The notes beneath the pieces were generated by a model, which searched no databases, was not told where the DNA came from, and saw only the letters and a program-made list of their open reading frames with translations. A stretch of DNA of 33,840 bases from Lentzea californiensis (GTDB lineage: Bacteria > Actinomycetota > Actinomycetes > Mycobacteriales > Pseudonocardiaceae): the NCBI RefSeq assembly GCF_024648825.1, contig NZ_JANBBE010000025.1, forward strand, positions 1 to 33,840. The letters run 5' to 3'. Shown one piece after another: positions 29,081 through 33,840 of the stretch; within the stretch, counting starts at the first letter, position 1; every line of letters begins with the position of its first letter. The position numbers were made by a program, and so were the translations under genes.

Positions 29081-29962
29081 TCAGCTGAACGTCGCCGCCA
29101 CGAGCTCCGCCGTCTTGGCGAGCAGCGGTTCGTCGGCGGCGCCGGTCGGCTCGTCCTCCCTGGTCGACAGGACGGCGATCACGATCGGTGCGCGGCCCGC
29201 CGGGAACGCGATGCCGACGTCGTTGGTCGTGCCGTAGCTGCCGGTGCCGGTCTTGTCGCCCCAGCGCCACGCCGACGGCAGTCCGGCGCGGATGCGGTTG
29301 CCGCCGGTCGTGTTGGCCAGCAACCACTTCGTGAGCTGGTCGGAGTCGTTCGAGTTGAGGGCGTGGCCCAGCGTCAGGCGCGCGTAGCTCTGGCCGATGG
29401 CGCGCGGCGACGTCGTGTCGGTGACGCGGCCGGGTTCCGCCGAGTTCAGCTCCGGCTCCCAGCGGTCGAGACGCGTGACCGGGTCACCGATCGAACGGCT
29501 GAAGCGGCTGATCGCCGTAGGGCCCCCGAGTTCCCTGAGCAGCAGGTTCGCCGCGCAGTTGTCGCTGTAGGTGATGGTCGCCTCGCACAGGGCCGAGATG
29601 GTCATCCCGTTCGCGAGGTTCTCGGGCAAGCCGGTCTTCGGGCCGTAGCCCGACCTGTCCACATCGGACTGCGTGTAGGTGATCACCTTGCCCAGCAACG
29701 TCCCGTCGCGGTCCTTGCGCAGGATCGCCGCTGCCGCGATGGTCTTGAAGGTCGAGCACATCGGGAAGAGCTCGTCCGCGCGGTGCAGCACCGTGCGACC
29801 GGTGCCGGTGTCCGCGGCGAACACGCCGAGGCGCGCGTTGTGCTGCTTCTCCAGCTCACGCAGCTTGCCGGTGACTGTCGAGGCCTGCGCCGCGGCGGGC
29901 ACGGCCACGGCCAGCGCCGCTCCCGCACCCAGTGCCAGCACGGCACGTCGGTTGAAACTCAA
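29081..29962 (-). CDS. bla: Class A beta-lactamase
   Basis: A 293-residue secreted serine beta-lactamase. The N-terminus has a twin-arginine-like signal (NRRAVLALGAGAALA) and a cleavage region near AAAQAS. All class A motifs are present: Ser70 and Lys73 in CSTFK, SDN at 133-135, Glu169 in EPELN and KTG at 237-239 in DKTGTGSYGT. It hydrolyses beta-lactams outside the cell; spectrum cannot be read. GGGGACAGG precedes the ATG. There is no BlaR or BlaI gene nearby. It is common for actinomycetes to carry such enzymes chromosomally. Ends at a good hairpin. Confidence 0.95.
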   Translation of the reverse strand: MSFNRRAVLALGAGAALAVAVPAAAQASTVTGKLRELEKQHNARLGVFAADTGTGRTVLHRADELFPMCSTFKTIAAAAILRKDRDGTLLGKVITYTQSDVDRSGYGPKTGLPENLANGMTISALCEATITYSDNCAANLLLRELGGPTAISRFSRSIGDPVTRLDRWEPELNSAEPGRVTDTTSPRAIGQSYARLTLGHALNSNDSDQLTKWLLANTTGGNRIRAGLPSAWRWGDKTGTGSYGTTNDVGIAFPAGRAPIVIAVLSTREDEPTGAADEPLLAKTAELVAATFS

Positions 29963-30025
29963 CGTCCTGTCCCCTTCTCCGGAAACCTCTCCACAGGACA
30001 GGACGCACGAGAGATCAACTGGTTG

Positions 30026-30856
30026 TCACCCGATCCGGCGCCAGCACGCCAGGTACGTGAGCGCGGCGATCAGCGACCCGGCCGACGCGAACGAGCCGGC
30101 CCCCAGGTAGATCACCCACTCGTCGGCGTTCAGACCCTCTTCCGCCAGCGGGAATCCCCACAGGATCGCGCCCAGGGCGAGAGATACGGCGGCGATCACG
30201 GACCAGAACACCACCAGCACGACCCGTCCGGCACGACGCGGTCCGGTGTAGGGCTGCAGGGAACCCTTGCGCTGCAACCACCACGCGGCGAGGGCCGCGA
30301 CACCGAGCGCGATGCCGTCGGCGGCGAGGGTGTCGCTCAGGCGGTGCCACTTCGCGGTCAGCGTGTACTGGCCGATCGCGGTGGCCCACGGCAGCACGAA
30401 GAACAGCATGACGCCACGCCACTTCCACGGCACCACGATGATCGCCGCGAACAACACGGTCATCGCGATCGTCGTGTGTCCACTAGGGAGGCTGTTGTGC
30501 GCGTAGTCGCCGGTGACCTCGACGAGCGCCGGACGAGGCAGGACGAACCGCTTGAGGCCCTGCACGACGACCTGGCCCACCACGATCACGCCGACCGCCG
30601 CGACGGTGAGGTCCCAGCGCTTCCTCAGCACGCCGACGAGGGCGACCGCCACCACCGCCGCGGCCAGCGAGTAGACGGTGATCTGGCCGAGCGCGTCCCA
30701 GGCGGCGTCCGACTGGTCGACGTCGTCCTGGTCGGCGCCGCGCAGGGCCGCGTTCTCGATGGTCTGACCGGCCCTCGTCAGCACCGCGAGGACGTACACG
30801 ACCGCGGCGAAGACGAATCCCGCGGCCGCGACCACGGGCCACCGTCGACAGTTCAC
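30026..30856 (-). CDS. PAP2-type membrane phosphatase
   Basis: A 276-residue membrane protein with six predicted helices. The acid phosphatase motifs are KRFVLPRP (C1, K-x6-RP type), SLPSGHTT (C2) and AKWHRLSDTLAADG (C3, in the mycobacterial-type WHRLSD form). Family members dephosphorylate lipid pyrophosphates or phosphatidic acid. The C-terminal two helices follow SLQPYTGPRR. The start GTG at 30856 gives a first helix directly (PVVAAAGFVFAAVVYVLAVL); no ribosome binding site is visible. Located 63 bp upstream of the beta-lactamase, so they may be co-transcribed. Confidence 0.88.
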   Translation of the reverse strand: MNCRRWPVVAAAGFVFAAVVYVLAVLTRAGQTIENAALRGADQDDVDQSDAAWDALGQITVYSLAAAVVAVALVGVLRKRWDLTVAAVGVIVVGQVVVQGLKRFVLPRPALVEVTGDYAHNSLPSGHTTIAMTVLFAAIIVVPWKWRGVMLFFVLPWATAIGQYTLTAKWHRLSDTLAADGIALGVAALAAWWLQRKGSLQPYTGPRRAGRVVLVVFWSVIAAVSLALGAILWGFPLAEEGLNADEWVIYLGAGSFASAGSLIAALTYLACWRRIG

Positions 30857-30909
30857 GCGGGGAAGTCTGCCGCCGTTCGGCCCAGCGCGCAGCCTGAAGA
30901 TCAACCGGC

Positions 30910-31254
30910 ATGCTGTCCGGCATGGATCTTCACGACGACGTCCCGCAGCTCGCCCGGTCGCGGTTCCTGCGCGGCATGTGGGCGATCGTCGACCAGCACG
31001 GCCCGCCGAACGGGCAGACGCACCAGGCCGGCGAGGCGGCCGAGCAGCGGCTGCTGGAGCTCGGCGCGGCACCGGAGGACCTCCGGGCGTTCGCCCGCGT
31101 GGTCGCCTTCGAGTCGCTGTTCGCCGCCCTCTGCTTCCTGGACGACCCCGGTGACGGAGAAGCCCCTGACTGGGCCCTGGTGCAGACGTCCGGCGGCGAG
31201 CTGACCGGACGGCGGCTGCAGGCCCTGTACGAGGACCTCGGCCCCGACCGCTGA
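30910..31254 (+). CDS. Small hypothetical protein
   Basis: A 114-residue acidic, mainly helical soluble protein without recognised domain. The core AEQRLLELGAAPEDLRAFARVVAFESLFAALCFLDDP suggests an amphipathic helical bundle. The start may be the ATG at 30910 or at 30922; neither has a ribosome binding site. Its stop is one base from the TetR gene's stop. The codon use and G+C of third positions look like those of real genes here. Confidence 0.6.
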   Translation: MLSGMDLHDDVPQLARSRFLRGMWAIVDQHGPPNGQTHQAGEAAEQRLLELGAAPEDLRAFARVVAFESLFAALCFLDDPGDGEAPDWALVQTSGGELTGRRLQALYEDLGPDR

Positions 31255-31255
31255 C

Positions 31256-31903
31256 TCAGCGCGCGATGCGGTCGAGCACGGCCGTGACCGCGAGGTCCAC
31301 CGTGTACTCGAACTCGGCCTCGCGGTCGAACTCCGCCAGGTGCGGCGCCGTCCGTGCCACCGCGGGCAGCCCGGAGGCCTGGAGCGCTTCGCGGCGCGCG
31401 CCGTCGTCACTGCCGAACGTCGGTGCCGCCGACACCTCGCGCAGCAGCGTGCCGATCAGCGTGGCGAGCAGCATCCGCAGCAGGTGCACGGATTCCTGCG
31501 TCGAGGCACCGGCCGCCAGCAGGACCTCCAGCACCGCGTCCACCGGGGCGAGGCCCTCCAGCGACGACAGCTGGCGGGTGAGCACGAGCGGCGCGGCTGC
31601 CGGATGGGCCAGCGCGCGGGTCCGGAACGCCTGTGCGATCGCCCGCAGGTCGCGGCGCGCGTCACCGGTGGGTGCCGGCAGGACCAGGCCGCCCAGCAGG
31701 TGCTCGGCCACGGCGTCGAGCAGGCCGTCCTTGCCGTCCACGTGGTTGTAGAGGCTCTTCGCGTCGACCCCGAGCGCCCGCGCGACCGACCGCATGCCCA
31801 CGCCCGCCACGCCTTCGGTGTCGATGACCTTCAACGTCGCCGCGACGATCGAGTCGCGGGACAGCAGCGGCGTGCGCGGGCGGCCTCGGCGCGGTTCAGT
31901 CAC
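31256..31903 (-). CDS. TetR-family regulator
   Basis: A 215-residue TetR regulator. The N-terminal helix-turn-helix is RDSIVAATLKVIDTEGVAGVGMRSVARALGVDAKSLYNHVDGKDGLLDAV. The C-terminal ligand domain resembles TetR_C (type 1). The GTG at 31903 is preceded on the minus strand by CACAAT six bases earlier, a possible -10 box of a leaderless transcript. It is divergent from the MBL/SnoaL pair; two palindromes in the 77-bp gap are its likely operators. Probably represses those genes until a small molecule binds. Confidence 0.9.
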   Translation of the reverse strand: MTEPRRGRPRTPLLSRDSIVAATLKVIDTEGVAGVGMRSVARALGVDAKSLYNHVDGKDGLLDAVAEHLLGGLVLPAPTGDARRDLRAIAQAFRTRALAHPAAAPLVLTRQLSSLEGLAPVDAVLEVLLAAGASTQESVHLLRMLLATLIGTLLREVSAAPTFGSDDGARREALQASGLPAVARTAPHLAEFDREAEFEYTVDLAVTAVLDRIAR

Positions 31904-31917
31904 GCGGCCATTGTGCC

Positions 31918-31946
31918 TTGCGGATATCCACGGCGTGGGTTTAACC
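31918..31946 (+). promoter_or_regulatory. Promoter for the MBL/SnoaL operon
   Basis: TTGCGG (31918-31923) and TTAACC (31941-31946) are spaced 17 bases apart. The -35 box is good and the -10 box is weak. The proposed -10 overlaps an operator arm, consistent with repression by the divergent TetR protein. Confidence 0.4.
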
Positions 31947-31970
31947 TCGCAATTAACCCACAGTGTGGGT
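31935..31970. promoter_or_regulatory. Two overlapping palindromes, likely TetR operators
   Basis: GTGGGTTTAA (31935-31944) and TTAACCCAC (31953-31961) make an inverted repeat with one extra T. A second, perfect palindrome ACCCACAGTGTGGGT (31956-31970) shares the right arm. The common half-site GTGGGT thus occurs three times, giving two alternative dyads in the gap between the divergent genes. Confidence 0.65.
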
Positions 31971-31980
31971 ATTGGAGGGG

Positions 31981-33000
31981 ATGATGAGCTTCACCAGGAT
32001 CGACACGCTCGACCACATGGACGTCGAGGGCGGGCCCGGCGCGCGGTTGCGCGTCGCCCGTGAGCGGGGCGAGGCGTTCCGGCGGGAGTTCGCCACGACC
32101 GGCACCCCGGGCAGCATCGTCACGCGCGACCTGGTGACGCTGCCGTACCCGACGCGGTTCGGCCTGTTCAGGGCCTCGCGGGCGATCGCGCCGTTCCTGT
32201 CGATCACGAACCGCATGCTGGTGATCCGCTGGCACGACGGCGGCCGCGAGCGGGTTTTGCTGTTCGAGCCGAGCGACCACGAGTACGGCCGGTACACGCC
32301 GTACTTCGAGGACCTGTCCGGCCGCACCCCGGATGTCCTCGAACGGCGCATGGTCAAGGTCCACGGCACCGTGCCCGGCCATCTCGAACGGCTCGGCATC
32401 GCGCCCGAGGACGTCGACTACCTGATGTTCGACCACCTGCACACCCAGGACCTGCGGCGCTGGATCGGCGCCACGCCGTACTTCCCGAACGCCAAGGTGA
32501 TCGTGCAACGCGACGAGCTGGCGGCCCTGAGCGAGCTGCACCCGCTGCAGAAGCCCTGGTACCAGCCCGCGACCTACCGCGACCTGCCGGCGGAGGCGTT
32601 CCTGCCGATCGACGGCTCGGTCGTGCTCGGCCCCGGTGTCGCGGTGGTCAAGACACCGGGTCACGTGTTCGGCAACCAGAGCCTCGTGGTCAACACCTCG
32701 ACCGGCATCTGGGTGAGCAGCGAGAACGTGATCGCCGCCGAGGCCCTGACACCTGAGCACTCGAAGCTGCCCGGCCTCGCGTCGTGGACGCGCCGGTGGC
32801 AGCAGGAGGTCGTGCTCAACGCGAACACCGTCGAGACCACCGCCGACCAGTACAACTCGATCATCCTGGAGAAGACGCTCGCCGACCGCAGCCAGGCCGA
32901 CCCGCGGTTCCTGCAGTTCTTCCCGTCCAGCGAACTCACCGGCGCCTGGACGAACCCCGGCACCACCCCCACGTTCAGCCACGGCCAGATCGTCCACTGA
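31981..33000 (+). CDS. MBL-fold hydrolase-like protein with altered metal motif
   Basis: A 339-residue metallo-beta-lactamase-fold protein. The metal motif region reads FDHLHTQDL: H152, H154 and D157. Standard enzymes have HxHxDH, whereas here an extra residue lies before the Asp and Leu follows instead of His. H228 in TPGHVFGNQSL is the usual third histidine. The ENVIAAEALTPEH region contains an acidic residue near the expected bridging Asp. It may be a mono-metal hydrolase or lactonase-like enzyme; substrate unknown. The ATG at 31981 or 31984 follows GGAGGGG. A 10-bp gap precedes the SnoaL-like gene, with which it forms an operon. Confidence 0.82.
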   Translation: MMSFTRIDTLDHMDVEGGPGARLRVARERGEAFRREFATTGTPGSIVTRDLVTLPYPTRFGLFRASRAIAPFLSITNRMLVIRWHDGGRERVLLFEPSDHEYGRYTPYFEDLSGRTPDVLERRMVKVHGTVPGHLERLGIAPEDVDYLMFDHLHTQDLRRWIGATPYFPNAKVIVQRDELAALSELHPLQKPWYQPATYRDLPAEAFLPIDGSVVLGPGVAVVKTPGHVFGNQSLVVNTSTGIWVSSENVIAAEALTPEHSKLPGLASWTRRWQQEVVLNANTVETTADQYNSIILEKTLADRSQADPRFLQFFPSSELTGAWTNPGTTPTFSHGQIVH

Positions 33001-33010
33001 GGAGCCTTCG

Positions 33011-33571
33011 ATGCCCGACCGCTTCACCCTGCCGCCCAAAGAAGTCCTGCAGGCACGCGAGAAGCTGGTGCTCGACCACTTCCGCGACGAGGTGGCGCAC
33101 GACTGGGACGCCACGCTCTCGACGTTCCCGCACCCGCACTACGAGGTCATCGCCCAGATGGTCGTCCACGACGGCGACGACGCGGTGCGGCAGTACTACA
33201 CCGACACCCGCGTGGCGTTCCCCGACCAGCACCACGAGCTGATCTCGTTCCGGCACAGCGTCGACGCCGTGATCGTCGAGTTCTGGCTGATCGGCACGCA
33301 CCTCGGGCCGCTGGGCAAGATCCCGGCGACCGGTGGCAAGCACCGCACCCGGATGAACGCGTACTTCATCTTCGACGAGAACGAGAACCTCGTCACCGAG
33401 CGGATCTACTTCGACCAGCTCAGCGTGCTGAAGCAGGTGATCGGCGGGATCGACCGGAAGAAGCCGAGCGGGCTGCGCAAGCTGCTGCAGGTGTTGCGCG
33501 GGATGCTCGCGATGTCCGGCAGCCAGCCGGATCCGCGGCTCACCGGGACAACGCCTCCGGTCATGGACTAG
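33011..33571 (+). CDS. SnoaL-like/NTF2-fold protein
   Basis: A 186-residue protein of the SnoaL/nuclear transport factor 2-like fold, which includes polyketide cyclases and small hydrolases or isomerases. Blocks are LVLDHFRDEVAHDWDATLSTF, HYEVIAQMVVHDGDDAVRQYY, FPDQHHELISFRHSVDAVIVEFW and the closing AYFIFDENENLVTERIYFD. The helical tail after residue 150 is longer than usual. GAGG precedes the ATG. Its TAG stop (33569-33571) coincides with CTAG at the presumed end of the adjacent IS982 element, so the last residues may have been altered by the insertion. Confidence 0.82.
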   Translation: MPDRFTLPPKEVLQAREKLVLDHFRDEVAHDWDATLSTFPHPHYEVIAQMVVHDGDDAVRQYYTDTRVAFPDQHHELISFRHSVDAVIVEFWLIGTHLGPLGKIPATGGKHRTRMNAYFIFDENENLVTERIYFDQLSVLKQVIGGIDRKKPSGLRKLLQVLRGMLAMSGSQPDPRLTGTTPPVMD

Positions 33572-33585
33572 ATGACTGATTCCAA
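33568..33585 (-). repeat. Probable terminal inverted repeat of the right IS982 element
   Basis: On the minus strand, TTGGAATCAGTCATCTAG follows the transposase stop, matching the left element's TAGGACTTACTCGTCTAG at 13 of 18 positions. The element is therefore taken to end near 33568. The target duplication cannot be checked. Confidence 0.5.
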
Positions 33586-33589
33586 GGGG

Positions 33590-33840
33590 TCAGTGGTCGT
33601 AGGCGGTCAATGACCGCATGACTGGCTGCCCGGTCTTGTCGTTGTGCCAGATCGCGGTGGTCAGCGCCAGAACCCGTTGCAGGACACGGACTATGACTCC
33701 GGCTGGAGTGCGTCCGCCGTGCTGCTCCAGGTCGAGCTGTCCTTTGAAGGTCTGGTTGATCGACTCGATGGTCTGGCGCAGTGGCTTGAACAACCGTGCG
33801 CCAGGCCGCTCGGGCTCGCCCTTGCGAGCCGGTCGCAGCA
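33590..33840 (-). CDS. IS982-family transposase, C-terminal part (partial at window edge)
   Basis: The gene enters from the right edge. Its visible 83 codons read LRPARKGEPERPGARLFKPLRQ, then TIESINQTFKGQLDLEQHGGRTP and the ending AIWHNDKTGQPVMRSLTAYDH. IESINQTFKGQLDLE holds the catalytic Glu of the DDE triad, and the order of blocks is that of actinobacterial IS982 transposases. An in-frame TTG at 33793 is not a real start. No frameshift is seen in this part. The N-terminal domain is outside the window. Confidence 0.8.
   Translation of the reverse strand, partial: LRPARKGEPERPGARLFKPLRQTIESINQTFKGQLDLEQHGGRTPAGVIVRVLQRVLALTTAIWHNDKTGQPVMRSLTAYDH

Noticed and set aside
29051..31204. A 717-codon plus-strand open frame.
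   Set aside because: Antisense to the beta-lactamase and PAP2 genes, both with complete motifs; no family resemblance of its own.
1..33840. A recent composite transposon formed by the two IS982 copies.
   Set aside because: The copies differ at 5 of 22 shared residues and neither element is complete in the window, so the idea is unsupported.

Overview
The window is high-GC DNA with dense, short-spaced genes and many GTG or TTG starts. It carries Tat-type signal peptides, a CUT1-type sugar ABC operon with no ATPase of its own, MarR/TetR/HxlR regulators and a CYP107-like P450. This points to an actinobacterium, most likely Streptomyces-like or a member of Pseudonocardiales (genus not resolvable by eye). 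I see no tRNA, rRNA or CRISPR array. Both ends hold the 3' part of an IS982-family transposase gene, each pointing into the window. The two copies differ (5 of 22 shared C-terminal residues), so they are related elements and not a recent identical pair.

Layout. 1-93: IS982 end. 94-542: low-GC non-coding stretch. 543-2191: N-terminally short P450 divergent from a MarR regulator across a three-copy 14-bp palindromic array. 2184-6580: lipoprotein, DUF6886-like protein, two-component system, SgcJ-like lipoprotein and bacterial PH-domain protein. 6674-9112: DoxX protein and HxlR regulator divergent from an acyl-CoA dehydrogenase. 9181-10507: VOC protein, short methyltransferase and lipoprotein. 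10546-17296: minus-strand carbohydrate operon reading regulator, solute-binding protein, two permeases, 2-hydroxyacid dehydrogenase, DUF2264 protein. A repeated operator-like motif lies at its promoter and again before the binding-protein gene. 17396-19411: SDR39U1-like protein followed by a three-gene cobalt-type nitrile hydratase or thiocyanate-hydrolase-like enzyme with a naturally split beta subunit. 19413-24419: MFS exporter, DoxX-like protein, animal-type haem peroxidase, GT1 glycosyltransferase and STAS protein. 24581-28927: S4 RNA-binding protein, then a tightly packed operon of secreted GH5 (endoglycoceramidase-like), sirtuin and DUF4419. 29081-31254: class A beta-lactamase, PAP2 phosphatase and a small hypothetical protein. 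31256-33571: TetR regulator divergent from an MBL-fold/SnoaL-like pair that ends exactly at the right-hand IS982 copy.

The most unusual items are the split-beta nitrile hydratase-type cluster without activator or amidase, the GH5-sirtuin-DUF4419 operon, the DUF2264 sugar locus with its motif pair, and the 14-bp operator array controlling a P450 that lacks its usual N-terminus. Functions are read from motifs and remembered family features. No database search was run.
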